IMG/VR virus record: IMGVR_UViG_3300044540_000018
Coordinates: 1-35,993 of that record
From: a virus
Strand: one strand, 5' to 3'
DNA length: 35,993 bases
The number at the start of each line of letters is the position of its first letter. Position 1 is the stretch's first letter. Under the pieces are notes generated by a model, which was not told the DNA's origin, did no database searches, and was given only the letters and a program-made list of their open reading frames with translations. The translations under genes were made by a program, and so were the position numbers. Of this stretch, positions 1-7,109 are shown one piece after another.

Positions 1-1
1 G

Positions 2-202
2 ATTCATACAATTAACACAGCAATCGGGTTTAAAGCCCAAGTGTATTTTGACGCGGAATTGTCGGAATACGTTTGTAAATTCTACGATGGAAAACAACAC
101 AAGACAGACAGCGATTATTTCACCGATTCGCTTGATGATGCAATCGAAACAGCAAGAGTTACAATCCAATGTATGCGTGATGATTTTGCATTGAACGATT
201 AA
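2..202 (+). CDS. Hypothetical phage protein, 5' end outside window
   Basis: An open frame runs in from the window edge and ends at a TAA at 200-202, giving the last 66 residues of a protein whose start lies upstream. The visible part is acidic and aromatic-rich (C-terminal residues TIQCMRDDFALND) with no motif I recognise. It is followed by a hairpin and then by a run of small plus-strand genes. It is probably a real gene, because the frame stays open to the edge and the next start has its own ribosome site. Function unknown. Confidence 0.5.
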   Translation: MHTINTAIGFKAQVYFDAELSEYVCKFYDGKQHKTDSDYFTDSLDDAIETARVTIQCMRDDFALND

Positions 203-225
203 TTACAGATTGTAGAGTTACACTA

Positions 226-250
226 AAAGCCATTTATAAACAGTGGCTTT
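226..250 (+). terminator. Intergenic hairpin, possible weak terminator
   Basis: AAAGCCA (226-232) pairs perfectly with TGGCTTT (244-250) around an 11-nt loop. The T tract is only the three Ts closing the stem, then GATGGG, so termination would be weak. It may equally be a processing site between the partial gene and the next one. Confidence 0.3.
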
Positions 251-288
251 GATGGGTGATTTTACCCGACTGCATTTAAGGTGCAACC

Positions 289-627
289 ATGCTAAAAGAT
301 TTTACTGATTATCTTGAAACCCTAAAAGAACAGGGGTTTAAAGTTTTCATTCCAGCTAATCCTAGTATGTTTAACTATGCTTTTATTGTAGATAGTGCAG
401 AAAATATAGGTTACTTGCAATACAGTAACATGGTAGGATTTGAATTTTCTACGGTGCATAAGCCTAATAAACAAACCGGTACAGGTTTTTCAGTTGATTC
501 TATTGAACAGGTTTTTATACATGCACCATATTGGGCCAAAACGTATGACAGGGAGTCAGTTGTAAAATATAAATCACTGTCTGAATTTCTAAAATCACGC
601 AATGCTGTTCCATTGACTCAATTTTGA
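289..627 (+). CDS. Hypothetical protein, 112 aa
   Basis: The start is the ATG at 289 with an AAGG Shine-Dalgarno about 8 nt upstream. The 112-residue product is soluble-looking and aromatic-rich (HAPYWAKTYDRESVVKYK), with no signal peptide, membrane segment or family motif that I recognise. It leads a tight group: the next gene begins 11 nt after its stop, and the following genes overlap by ATGA. That suggests one transcript up to the terminator at 1685-1710. Function unknown. Confidence 0.6.
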   Translation: MLKDFTDYLETLKEQGFKVFIPANPSMFNYAFIVDSAENIGYLQYSNMVGFEFSTVHKPNKQTGTGFSVDSIEQVFIHAPYWAKTYDRESVVKYKSLSEFLKSRNAVPLTQF

Positions 628-637
628 GGTTTATATC

Positions 638-778
638 ATGCCTAAAACTTACACGCCAGTTAATGATTATTACAAAGCACTTGCAAATATATGGTATAGC
701 ACAGCCACAATGCCGCTTAATGAGTATTTGCAGACTGTGAAAATCAGTGATAACTTGAAAGTAAGGAAACAGAAATGA
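638..778 (+). CDS. Small hypothetical protein, 46 aa
   Basis: A 46-codon gene sits between two longer genes. GAGG lies about 10 nt before its ATG, and its TGA overlaps the next ATG in an ATGA (775-778), the classic sign of translational coupling. The product starts MPKTYTPVNDYYKAL and ends in a basic stretch KVRKQK. No known domain. The start site and the overlap are the evidence that it is real. Confidence 0.55.
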   Translation: MPKTYTPVNDYYKALANIWYSTATMPLNEYLQTVKISDNLKVRKQK

Positions 779-1578
779 AACAAAGCAAATCAAAAGGTAT
801 TATTGTCTATCGTGGGCCATCAATGTATAACGCTGCACCGATTGTAGCGGTTTTGACCCGTTCTAGTAATCGCAAAACGGGCACATCTAAAAACAACATG
901 GTGCAATTGTGGATACTATCGGATGAGACAAACCCGATGGAAGCAAGTCGTGCAGGGTTTGATGCTTCGATTTGTGGCAAGTGTCCACATATGGGGAAAC
1001 CTGCACCAGATAAAAATAAAGGTTGGGCAGATGGTCGCACATGTTATGTTAATCTTATACACGGCCCAAGTGCAGTATACAAGGGATTGCAGCGCGGTAT
1101 TTATAGCGAAGCAAACCACGAGAATGTAAGGGGGTTTTTATCGGGGAATATGTTAAGGCTCGGTGCGTATGGAGACCCGGCAGCGTTGCCGGTTGCGTTG
1201 GTAGATTTGTTGGTTTCATATAGTCGGGGGCATACAGGGTACAGTCATGCGCACAATATGTCAGGGGCTGATTACGCGGGATACAATGACAGGGTATATC
1301 AAAACAGTATGTATAGCGCCGATAACAAACGTGACGCTATAACGGCACATGCTCAAGGGTATCGTACTTTTAGAGTGATACCCGTTGCAGTATGGCAGGA
1401 AAAACAAAAAGGGGAACTGTTGAGTAATGAGATAATATGCCCGGCAACACCTGAGGGGGGGAACAAATCAACATGTGTAAATTGTGGGCTTTGTAATGGT
1501 ATGCACAGTAATGGTGCGAAAAATATTGCTGTTGTAGCGCATGGTGCATCACGGAATAAAATTGTAGGTGCAATATGA
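775..1578 (+). CDS. Cysteine-cluster protein of unknown function
   Basis: This 267-residue protein overlaps the preceding stop by ATGA. It has two cysteine groups: C67-x2-C70 with C90 near the N-terminal third, and C222, C234, C237 and C240 near the C-terminus. The second group lies in a context (ICPATPEGG, then CVNCGLCNG, then NIAVVAHG) that I recognise from a conserved phage and plasmid protein family of unknown function. The spacing suits binding of zinc or an iron-sulfur cluster, but nothing here tells which. It is followed, again with an ATGA overlap, by a small membrane protein. Confident as a gene, unsure of function. Confidence 0.75.
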   Translation: MKQSKSKGIIVYRGPSMYNAAPIVAVLTRSSNRKTGTSKNNMVQLWILSDETNPMEASRAGFDASICGKCPHMGKPAPDKNKGWADGRTCYVNLIHGPSAVYKGLQRGIYSEANHENVRGFLSGNMLRLGAYGDPAALPVALVDLLVSYSRGHTGYSHAHNMSGADYAGYNDRVYQNSMYSADNKRDAITAHAQGYRTFRVIPVAVWQEKQKGELLSNEIICPATPEGGNKSTCVNCGLCNGMHSNGAKNIAVVAHGASRNKIVGAI

Positions 1579-1679
1579 AATGGCTTTTCTATGCTTTTAT
1601 GCTGTATATCAGCCCCTATCTGTTGACTATCGTTCTATATGCTGCATGTATTCTACGATTCAAACTAAGAAATAAATAA
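1575..1679 (+). CDS. Small single-pass membrane protein, 34 aa
   Basis: The start ATG (1575) overlaps the previous TGA. Residues about 3-27 form one hydrophobic helix (WLFYAFMLYISPYLLTIVLY and onward), followed by a basic tail RFKLRNK. This is the usual layout of a small inner-membrane protein with its C-terminus in the cytoplasm. It is the last gene before a strong terminator. Similar tiny membrane proteins in phages serve in lysis or superinfection control, but nothing here assigns a role. Confidence 0.55.
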   Translation: MKWLFYAFMLYISPYLLTIVLYAACILRFKLRNK

Positions 1680-1684
1680 CTATT

Positions 1685-1710
1685 AAACCCAGTCTAATCA
1701 CTGGGTTTTT
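1685..1710 (+). terminator. Rho-independent terminator
   Basis: AAACCCAGT (1685-1693) and ACTGGGTTT (1700-1708) form a perfect 9-bp stem with a 6-nt loop, ending in TTTTT. It closes the plus-strand gene group 289-1679. Confidence 0.85.
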
Positions 1711-2136
1711 ATTTCTTTGTGGCATAGTTAAAATCAATTAATCAATAAAATCAATAGGTTATAACTATAACTAATAGTTAATAACAGCATTAATAATTAA
1801 TTAATAACAGCATTAATTTCTGCTATTGATATTTTAGATTTAATAGTGAATAGCTATCGTCGGGGTTGGGGTGGCATCAAGCACCAATGACATCCAGCAG
1901 TAAAAACTTGATATTTCCAACCTATCGTTTAACCCCCTGGCATCTATTAGCATTTCTAATTTTTAAAATTAGTTCTAGCAGATATTTCCCTTGTACAACA
2001 CCCTCATAGACACCTCTAGAAGGCTCTAGGAGAGCTTTAAATTAAAAGCTAGTACCCAAGTATCAACTTTAGTTAAAACGTCTCCTAGGCTGTTTAAACG
2101 AAGGTACAACCAACGTTGATATTTCTGCTTTCAGAC
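1711..2136. other. Gene-free AT-rich region between convergent gene blocks
   Basis: No convincing gene on either strand. The stretch holds a 17-bp direct repeat (see 1778-1817) and the word GATATTT at 1828, 1910, 1981 and 2118, plus 2186 just beyond. These are spaced about 82, 71, 137 and 68 bp apart, close to multiples of 70. An inner GC-rich patch (1858-1940) contains CGGGGTTGGGGTGG. Candidate roles are a replication origin, a regulator binding region or the remnant of a lost gene. None is shown by the sequence alone. Confidence 0.4.
1778..1817 (+). repeat. 17-bp direct repeat pair
   Basis: TTAATAACAGCATTAAT occurs at 1778-1794 and again, identical, at 1801-1817, a 23-bp period. Each copy is itself flanked by TTAAT-type palindromic sequence. 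It could be a protein-binding iteron or a simple duplication. Confidence 0.7.
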
Positions 2137-2170
2137 AAAGAAAAAAGCCCTCGGAGTTAACCAAGGGCTT
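2137..2170 (-). terminator. Rho-independent terminator of the minus-strand block
   Basis: Read on the minus strand, AAGCCCTTGG and CCGAGGGCTT (2161-2170 and 2145-2154) make a 10-bp stem with one G-U pair and the loop TTAACT, followed by TTTTTTCTTT. It lies 26 nt past the stop of the ClpP-like gene. Confidence 0.85.
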
Positions 2171-2195
2171 ACATAAGTATTAACAGATATTTGTA

Positions 2196-2936
2196 TTAAC
2201 CTTCAGATACAACCGAAGGTTTCTTTCTGGTATTTCTAGGTTTAGTTTGTTTACTTTCTTGCTCTAGTTCTTTCATAGCTTGCTTGATTTCTTTTTCTTC
2301 TTGCTTATGAGCTTTCTCTTGCAAAGCATGTCGTTTCTCAAGCCTAGCTACAATTTCATCGTAGTGCATCCACAGTTCTCTACCCATGAGTACCTCTGCG
2401 AATTCATCAGAGCTTAAGAAGTCCTTATATACTTTAGACATAAGCATCTTTACCTTCTGGTCTACGAAGGCTGCATGACCCAGCACGTCTGTTTGTTTAC
2501 CAAAGCTACCAAATGTAGCACTGTGAATCATCAAGGTTGCATTAGGAGATACAAAGACACTAGGAGCAGCAAGTACAATCAAGGATGCAGCACTAGCTGC
2601 CATTCCTTCGTGCTTAACATGCACTTGAGCTTCGCAGTTATCCATAGCGTTTAACAAAGCGATAGCACCATCAAGATAACCACCATAGCTATTAACAGAT
2701 ATTTCTACTATGTCATCTTCGGATAGACTATCCATAGCTTGAATGAGTTGTCTGTAGTACCTAGGTTCTTTTACGTTTTCATCCAAGTAAGCTGTAATCT
2801 TACGAGAAGTACGTTGAGCTTCAAAGTAAGGTAAATACAGCATTGACTTAGGTACACCTTCATTGTCTTCATCATCGTCTGAACAAGTAGGTTTGATATT
2901 TCTGTTAGGGATATTTTGAATTTGTTTATATGTCAT
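2196..2936 (-). CDS. ClpP-like serine protease
   Basis: A 246-residue member of the ClpP/crotonase-fold peptidases. The sequence shows the oxyanion-type loop NSYGG (82-86), the nucleophile motif GMAAS with Ser115, and the histidine motif MIHSA with His138, in ClpP order and spacing. The third residue of the triad is not certain. The C-terminal 50 residues are a charged, Lys/Glu-rich tail (HKQEEKEIKQAMKELEQE and onward) not found in bacterial ClpP. The start has a strong site (GAAAGGAACCTT before ATG). It is the last gene of the minus-strand block, after PhoH, so it is probably made with the early or replication genes. In phages such proteins can process capsids or act on host proteins. Here a separate prohead protease exists at 23256, so a non-capsid role is likelier (inference). 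Confidence 0.85.
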   Translation of the reverse strand: MTYKQIQNIPNRNIKPTCSDDDEDNEGVPKSMLYLPYFEAQRTSRKITAYLDENVKEPRYYRQLIQAMDSLSEDDIVEISVNSYGGYLDGAIALLNAMDNCEAQVHVKHEGMAASAASLIVLAAPSVFVSPNATLMIHSATFGSFGKQTDVLGHAAFVDQKVKMLMSKVYKDFLSSDEFAEVLMGRELWMHYDEIVARLEKRHALQEKAHKQEEKEIKQAMKELEQESKQTKPRNTRKKPSVVSEG

Positions 2937-2973
2937 AAGGTTCCTTTCTAGTTTATTTATTAGTTAGTTTATT

Positions 2974-3726
2974 TTAATTCTTTTTATTATCTCGAATAAG
3001 ACTAACAATAAAGTCTTTAACAGCTTGACTTCTAACAATATGGTCTACACTATCAAAGTCAACCCAACCGAAGTTCTTCTTTAAGTTAGTATGCTTTTCT
3101 AGGTGCTCAGTTAACCAAACAAGACCAGAGTCTTCTTTAAGTTCTGATTGAAGAATATCTCCAGCTAGCACAAGTGTACTTTCTTTACCCATACGAGTAA
3201 TGAGTTTAATTACTTCATCCTTAGTCAAGTCACTTGCTTCTTCACAGATGAAGAATGTTCTGTTAAGACTTAAACCTTTGACAACTTCCAAAGGTACAAA
3301 GGTTATATCTCCTGTACTAACTGCAAGTTCAAACATAGCAGTACCAAGTCTATCTTTAAAGATAGGTAGGACACTACCTAACCATACACTAAGTTTTTCT
3401 GTCTCTGAACCTTTAAAGAAACCTAAAGATTGACTGTTACTGATAGCAGGTCTGGTAAGCATGATTCTGTCTATTTGACCTAGCTTGTACAGATCAGCAG
3501 CCATAACAGCAGGAATATAAGATTTACTTGTGCCAGCCCAACCTGTAGCTATTACTACCGGTTTTTCATCTAATAGATCAATGTACTCTTGTTGCTTACT
3601 GTTCATAGCAACCAAAGGTTTTGACTTTACAGCTTCTTCCCTTTGTTCCATGAACTTTTCTTTTATTACTCGTTGTGTACCTGCCTGAGCTTTCTCTTTA
3701 CGAGTCTTACGTGCTGGTTGCTGCAT
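2974..3726 (-). CDS. phoH: PhoH-like P-loop ATPase
   Basis: A 250-residue PhoH-family protein, a common phage ATPase of uncertain role, perhaps in RNA metabolism or the phosphate response. Walker A is GWAGTSKS (62-69). The Walker B region reads FFICEEASDL (158-167), with Glu162 where PhoH proteins normally have Asp. The sensor-like motif LAGDILQSE is at 187-195. The first 40 residues are a basic extension. The start ATG follows AGGAGG closely, and a 9-bp inverted repeat sits in the leader (3741-3775). It lies between a 59-aa gene and the ClpP-like gene on one minus-strand transcript. Confidence 0.9.
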   Translation of the reverse strand: MQQPARKTRKEKAQAGTQRVIKEKFMEQREEAVKSKPLVAMNSKQQEYIDLLDEKPVVIATGWAGTSKSYIPAVMAADLYKLGQIDRIMLTRPAISNSQSLGFFKGSETEKLSVWLGSVLPIFKDRLGTAMFELAVSTGDITFVPLEVVKGLSLNRTFFICEEASDLTKDEVIKLITRMGKESTLVLAGDILQSELKEDSGLVWLTEHLEKHTNLKKNFGWVDFDSVDHIVRSQAVKDFIVSLIRDNKKN

Positions 3727-3740
3727 ATACCTCCTTTTGC

Positions 3741-3775
3741 ATCTAAGGTTATAACTTTAGGTTAATACCTTAGAT
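3741..3775 (-). promoter_or_regulatory. Leader hairpin before the phoH-like gene
   Basis: ATCTAAGGT (3741-3749) and ACCTTAGAT (3767-3775) are a perfect 9-bp inverted repeat with a 17-nt loop. It ends 15 nt before the phoH-like start and abuts its AGGAGG. It could modulate ribosome access. A related word (AGGTATTAACCTTAGAT) recurs near 3950-3966. Confidence 0.45.
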
Positions 3776-3859
3776 TAAAATATAAACAAGTTAATTAATT
3801 TAATTAAGTTAAACACAAAGAGTTATATTAACTTAGTTGATTAATTTATAAGAATTAAC

Positions 3860-4039
3860 TTAATCTAAAGGAATGACTTTAAAGTAAGTTTCTTTTACTT
3901 CTTCTGAATTAGTAGATAGTTTTCTTATGACTATCTGTGGTAATTCATTAGGTATTAACCTTAGATATAACTCTTGTATATCACTAGGGTCAACACCTAA
4001 GAACTTACAGATATTTGTATTTATTTCTGTTGGTGACAT
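3860..4039 (-). CDS. Small hypothetical protein, 59 aa
   Basis: A 59-codon frame begins with ATG at 4039-4037, 11 nt after the stop of the upstream gene, and ends with TAA at 3862-3860. The protein begins MSPTEINTNICKFLGVDP and reads like a folded small protein with mixed charged and hydrophobic residues. The ribosome site is weak (TTAGGC). Its position in the operon supports it, and the function is unknown. The roughly 120 bp between it and phoH is AT-rich, with no other gene seen. Confidence 0.45.
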   Translation of the reverse strand: MSPTEINTNICKFLGVDPSDIQELYLRLIPNELPQIVIRKLSTNSEEVKETYFKVIPLD

Positions 4040-4050
4040 AAGCCTAAGTA

Positions 4051-4356
4051 TTAAGCCTTCTTAGGTTTATAGATTGAAGTCCTAGCTTTAGGAGCATCTA
4101 CTTGTTCTTCTTTACCTTGTGTTTCTACGTTGGTTGTATCTGAGGTAGTATTTTCACCAGATACAACTACTGAATCTGCGCTGCTTACTTCCTTGGCTTT
4201 AACCTTAGTAAGTCCAGCAGTAAACACAATACCAATAATCTGAGGGTAGTTTTCGTTACTTGTTGTATCCAAAGCATAACCTTCTTGAATTGCTGTCTGA
4301 AACTCAGACAAGAATGAAGTAAAGTCATAAGCTGTGATTTTTTTAATTTGAGACAT
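4051..4356 (-). CDS. Hypothetical protein, 101 aa
   Basis: First gene of a minus-strand transcript whose promoter is at 4424-4451. The start ATG is preceded by AAAGGAAAGGAACCTT, nearly the same leader as the ClpP-like gene. Residues 1-50 look folded (TAYDFTSFLSEFQTAIQEGY). Residues 60-101 are Ser/Thr/Glu/Lys-rich and probably disordered. I recognise no family. Confidence 0.6.
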   Translation of the reverse strand: MSQIKKITAYDFTSFLSEFQTAIQEGYALDTTSNENYPQIIGIVFTAGLTKVKAKEVSSADSVVVSGENTTSDTTNVETQGKEEQVDAPKARTSIYKPKKA

Positions 4357-4423
4357 AAGGTTCCTTTCCTTTGTGTTGATAAAATTTAAGAAGATGCTAA
4401 CTTGTTTCTTCTTGCTTAGATAA

Positions 4424-4451
4424 AGTATAACATAAGGTATAGCTAAGTCAA
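4424..4451 (-). promoter_or_regulatory. Sigma70-like promoter for the 4356-2196 genes
   Basis: On the minus strand, TTGACT (4451-4446), 16 bp, then TATACT (4429-4424), upstream of the 101-aa gene. The rest of 4357-4607 holds no gene that I can see, only a spaced 8-bp inverted repeat, GGAAGACT at 4514-4521 with AGTCTTCC at 4580-4587. Confidence 0.7.
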
Positions 4452-4607
4452 GAAGATATTTCTTAGTTTATTTGCTTATGTTTTTACTTAATATTTTTAG
4501 ATTTTCTTTTTAAGGAAGACTTTTCTTTTTAGTCAAAATATCCTTATAAATCAATAACTTACACTATGTGTAAAAACAGAGTCTTCCGGCACTTCGTAAT
4601 CACTGCT

Positions 4608-5855
4608 TCACTTAATGCCTGTTTTTGATAGCCAAGATTTAAACAGAATTGACATTCTACTGCTAAACAGAGCAACTTTCATAGGCTTACCTTCTCGGAT
4701 ACAACCTCTGAATAACCACTGAACAAGAGTAGCTAAAGCATGTCTGTCTCTATCACAAGCAAACATCATATCCTGCATGTAAGCTACTACTGGTTGATTT
4801 GGGTATACATCCAGCATGTGAACTGCTAATTCTTTGTGCTTGTATTCATTGGTAGCTCTTGCTGTTGATTGTACAAAGCTAACCTCTGTGTTGTATTCTT
4901 TAGGTTTAAATATTTTTCTTGTACTTTTACCTTCCGATGAACCTATGTGGTTTACCTTTGGTAGTGTATGCATTACATTTTCTACAAGTACTTTCTCTCT
5001 TTTTACTATACTAATCAATCCTTTCTCAAGTACTTCTATGTCTTCTTTCTTAGCATTCTCCCACCAACTAGCAGACAGTCTGTATTGCTTCTGAATCTTC
5101 TTTACTGAAGGTGTTTCAACAAACTGAATTAACTCTCTTAGTTGTGCAATTCTTTCATGTTCAGAATACATAAGTTGTACATCAAGTTTTTCATGACTGT
5201 ATCCATGCATACTCATGAATGTCTGCATGATTGAACCTTCGTACATATAGGTGAGAAGTATAAAATCATTGGCTGCATCTATAAGTTTAGGAGACATTTG
5301 TATAACTAAGAAATCATTCCTTGTTTTTGCTGCATACAGACAACCCATACCAGCGTAGAGAGCAACATCTGAATACCTAGCATCTTCTGGGATATTTCCT
5401 ATAAGTTCTATCTTACCGTCTTCTTCATTGATACTGATAACTTTGTTTTCAATAAGGAATTGAACATCTCCTTTGTTTAGTGCGTTGTACCCTCGTATTA
5501 AATCAAGTTCTTCATCACACACTATGTTGTACTGCTTGTCTTTAATAGCTTTAAGATGTTCTGTTGTAAACCTAAGCATCAAAGCATGAGTACAAGCTAC
5601 GTTTTCACCTTGCTGAAGTGCAAGCAAGACTTGATGTGTTTTTGTTTTGTTTTCCCTTGATGATTTTTCTTCTGTTGCTACAAAGAACTTGGTTCCGTTT
5701 GCTTCAGCTTCGTGTGGTACTCGCTCATTGATTTCTTTTTTCATTGGAGACAAGTACAACCAAGGACGTTCTGTTTGTTGTGCCATGTACTTAAAGATTG
5801 CTGTGGTCTTACCACACCCCGGTAATGCATCAAGTATTTTTAATCTTTTAGTCAT
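4608..5855 (-). CDS. DExx-box helicase, origin-binding-protein (UL9) type
   Basis: A 415-residue superfamily 2-like ATPase. Walker A is LPGCGKTT (11-18), followed by WLYLSPMKKEINERV (motif Ia-like). The DE box is IVCDEELD (111-118). The C-terminal motif QWLFRGCIREGKP resembles motif VI, with two arginines, and ends in SRM...WL, a signature I associate with phage proteins related to the herpes UL9 origin-binding helicase. It is shorter than most members, but motifs from both ends are present, so it appears complete. It overlaps the preceding small gene by 8 nt and so is co-translated with it. Probable role: opening DNA at the replication start (inferred from the family). Confidence 0.7.
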   Translation of the reverse strand: MTKRLKILDALPGCGKTTAIFKYMAQQTERPWLYLSPMKKEINERVPHEAEANGTKFFVATEEKSSRENKTKTHQVLLALQQGENVACTHALMLRFTTEHLKAIKDKQYNIVCDEELDLIRGYNALNKGDVQFLIENKVISINEEDGKIELIGNIPEDARYSDVALYAGMGCLYAAKTRNDFLVIQMSPKLIDAANDFILLTYMYEGSIMQTFMSMHGYSHEKLDVQLMYSEHERIAQLRELIQFVETPSVKKIQKQYRLSASWWENAKKEDIEVLEKGLISIVKREKVLVENVMHTLPKVNHIGSSEGKSTRKIFKPKEYNTEVSFVQSTARATNEYKHKELAVHMLDVYPNQPVVAYMQDMMFACDRDRHALATLVQWLFRGCIREGKPMKVALFSSRMSILFKSWLSKTGIK

Positions 5856-6042
5856 AACTCTTCAATTCCTTCTCAAGCTGCTTGATTTGGTACTTAATTT
5901 TTGCTTTGTGTATCTTTTGAAGCATTACTTCATCTTGTTCGTACCTTTTCTTTGTGTAGAACCAAAGTTGTCGTGTCATTTTACCTACAGCTTCAATCAA
6001 GTCTTCTTCGTTGAGTGCTGAGTATTCAGTGTGCTTTGTCAT
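5848..6042 (-). CDS. Small coiled-coil protein, 64 aa
   Basis: First gene downstream of the strong minus-strand promoter at 6072-6100. The ATG follows AGGAGG. The C-terminal half (KIHKAKIKYQIKQLEKELK) has coiled-coil character with repeated Lys/Glu/Leu. Its last codons overlap the helicase start by 8 nt, so the two are translationally coupled. It may be a helicase partner, but that is only an inference from the coupling. Confidence 0.6.
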   Translation of the reverse strand: MTKHTEYSALNEEDLIEAVGKMTRQLWFYTKKRYEQDEVMLQKIHKAKIKYQIKQLEKELKSYD

Positions 6043-6071
6043 TTTGACCTCCTGTGTTGTTTGGAAACTCT

Positions 6072-6100
6072 ATTATAGCATACTTTAGACTCAAAGACAA
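6072..6100 (-). promoter_or_regulatory. Strong sigma70-like promoter, minus strand
   Basis: TTGTCT (6100-6095), 17 bp, perfect TATAAT (6077-6072), reading toward the coiled-coil and helicase genes. It is divergent from the promoter at 6116-6143. Confidence 0.8.
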
Positions 6101-6115
6101 GTTTTATTACTTAAC

Positions 6116-6143
6116 TTGACTTCTTAGTATCTTAAGTTATACT
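6116..6143 (+). promoter_or_regulatory. Sigma70-like promoter, plus strand
   Basis: TTGACT (6116-6121), 16 bp, TATACT (6138-6143), followed by a second TTATAC at 6148. It starts the plus-strand transcript that begins with the HNH-like protein, and makes 6072-6143 a divergent early control region. Confidence 0.75.
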
Positions 6144-6221
6144 CAGTTATACAACTATTCTAATAAATTTTGCTACAAGGCACTAAATTTCTTCTGTTTT
6201 CTATACAAAAAGATAAACTAC

Positions 6222-6758
6222 ATGGATCATAACCAACAAAACATACAACCAGCTAAACTTCTAAGCAGTTCCATCCTTCCTGAGCTATTCTATGAGCCAA
6301 TACAAGGGGTGTTCTACAAACGCAAGAGAGACTGCTCTATCGGGGCTATGCAGCATCCAAATCAGGATTTGATACTCAAGTATACCTGCAACACAAGAGG
6401 GCAACAGAGAGCGATTAAAGCGATTAAAGCAGCATGGATGATACTTAATAACTCAGAAGTACCTGAAGGTCATGTTCTTTACTGCAAGAACTTAGATGAA
6501 TCTGATTTATCTGCTGGTAACATAGCTTTGGTAGATAGAGCAACATGGAAAAGCATAAGAGAAGCTATACACAACCTTAACTCTGCCTTGAAGATGAAAC
6601 CTCATGCTTCAGCACAAGGGCATTACCTTGTTACATGGAAAGAAGAAGGTGTACTTCGTAAGAAAGTAGTTCAGGATGTTATCTCAGCTAAGAGATTGCA
6701 TAGAAAGTTACTGATTGCTTTCACGAAGATACTTGGGAAGTATACAAGTACAGTGTAA
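6222..6758 (+). CDS. Degenerate HNH/AP2-type protein, probably not a nuclease
   Basis: The 178-residue product follows the plan of phage HNH endonucleases. An N-terminal strand pair ILPELFYEPIQGVFYKRKR is followed by a segment equivalent to the aHRlawl part (QQRAIKAIKAAWMILNN). Next comes the place where the idHinG motif should be, then a DNA-binding-like C-terminal half. The catalytic residues are gone: the HR position reads IK, and the DH of the HNH core reads YC (GHVLYCKNLDESD). The N in the SAGNIALV segment remains. This looks like a homing nuclease turned into a DNA-binding protein, placed as the first gene behind a divergent promoter where a regulator would be expected. Fold similarity is judged by eye. 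The function is inferred. No strong ribosome site precedes the ATG. Confidence 0.5.
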   Translation: MDHNQQNIQPAKLLSSSILPELFYEPIQGVFYKRKRDCSIGAMQHPNQDLILKYTCNTRGQQRAIKAIKAAWMILNNSEVPEGHVLYCKNLDESDLSAGNIALVDRATWKSIREAIHNLNSALKMKPHASAQGHYLVTWKEEGVLRKKVVQDVISAKRLHRKLLIAFTKILGKYTSTV

Positions 6759-6760
6759 CT

Positions 6761-6877
6761 TCATATCATAAGTCTTGTAAACTCTTACCCCTTCGGGATA
6801 AGACTTGTAAATCCTCTTTACTGCGTAAAAGTCTTGTAAACTCTTATACGTTGTATAAGACTTGACTCATATCATAA
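6761..6877 (+). repeat. Three-unit array of repeat plus private hairpin
   Basis: Three tandem units of 30, 29 and 28 nt start at 6771, 6801 and 6830. Each begins with AGTCTTGTAAACTC, AGACTTGTAAATCC or AGTCTTGTAAACTC. A short different palindrome follows in each: CTTACCCC-TTC-GGGATAAG with one mismatch, TTTAC-TGC-GTAAA, and CTTATAC-GTT-GTATAAG. All three loops are 3 nt. A partial fourth unit, AGACTTGACTC, follows at 6858. The array is bracketed by TCATATCATAA at 6761-6771 and 6867-6877. Conserved shape with changing stem sequence suggests an RNA or protein-binding structure. None of the hairpins has a terminator-like T tract. Confidence 0.65.
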
Positions 6878-7109
6878 CTCATGATATTATATTACTTAGT
6901 TTAAGTAAACAAATACAAACAACTAAAGTAAAAGATAATCCTTGATTAAGGACTTCAATTGACTTAATACTATTTTGTTTTGTCAATGCTTGAATTATTC
7001 CATAAGAGCTTGTTACTTCTTTAACCTCCTTTCTAGGTAGTAAGCTGCTTATCCTGCATACGGTAAGCAGGGCTTATATCCGATCAACCTAACACCAAAT
7101 AATAAAAAT
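6878..7109 (+). other. Gene-free leader region with small inverted repeats
   Basis: No gene seen. It contains the hairpin TCCTTGATTAAGGA (6939-6952), the inverted repeat ATTGAC...GTCAAT around 6959-6986, and a 7-bp stem CTGCTTA (7045-7051) with TAAGCAG (7064-7070). The last looks cloverleaf-like at first, but no acceptor or T arm can be built. TTGACT near 6960 has no matching -10 element. Confidence 0.4.

Noticed and set aside
4834-5094. Plus-strand open frames opposite the helicase gene (also 5647-6021 and 3200-3433)
   Set aside because: The minus-strand proteins have clear motifs, while the opposite frames are hydrophobic artefacts without start signals.
6761-6877. CRISPR array
   Set aside because: Units are 28-30 nt in total, and the variable parts are themselves palindromic with no spacer-like content. 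No cas genes are present.
7041-7095. A second tRNA around CTGCTTA...TAAGCAG with a nearby CACCA
   Set aside because: No acceptor stem or T arm can be formed with the right spacing. Only one stem is convincing.
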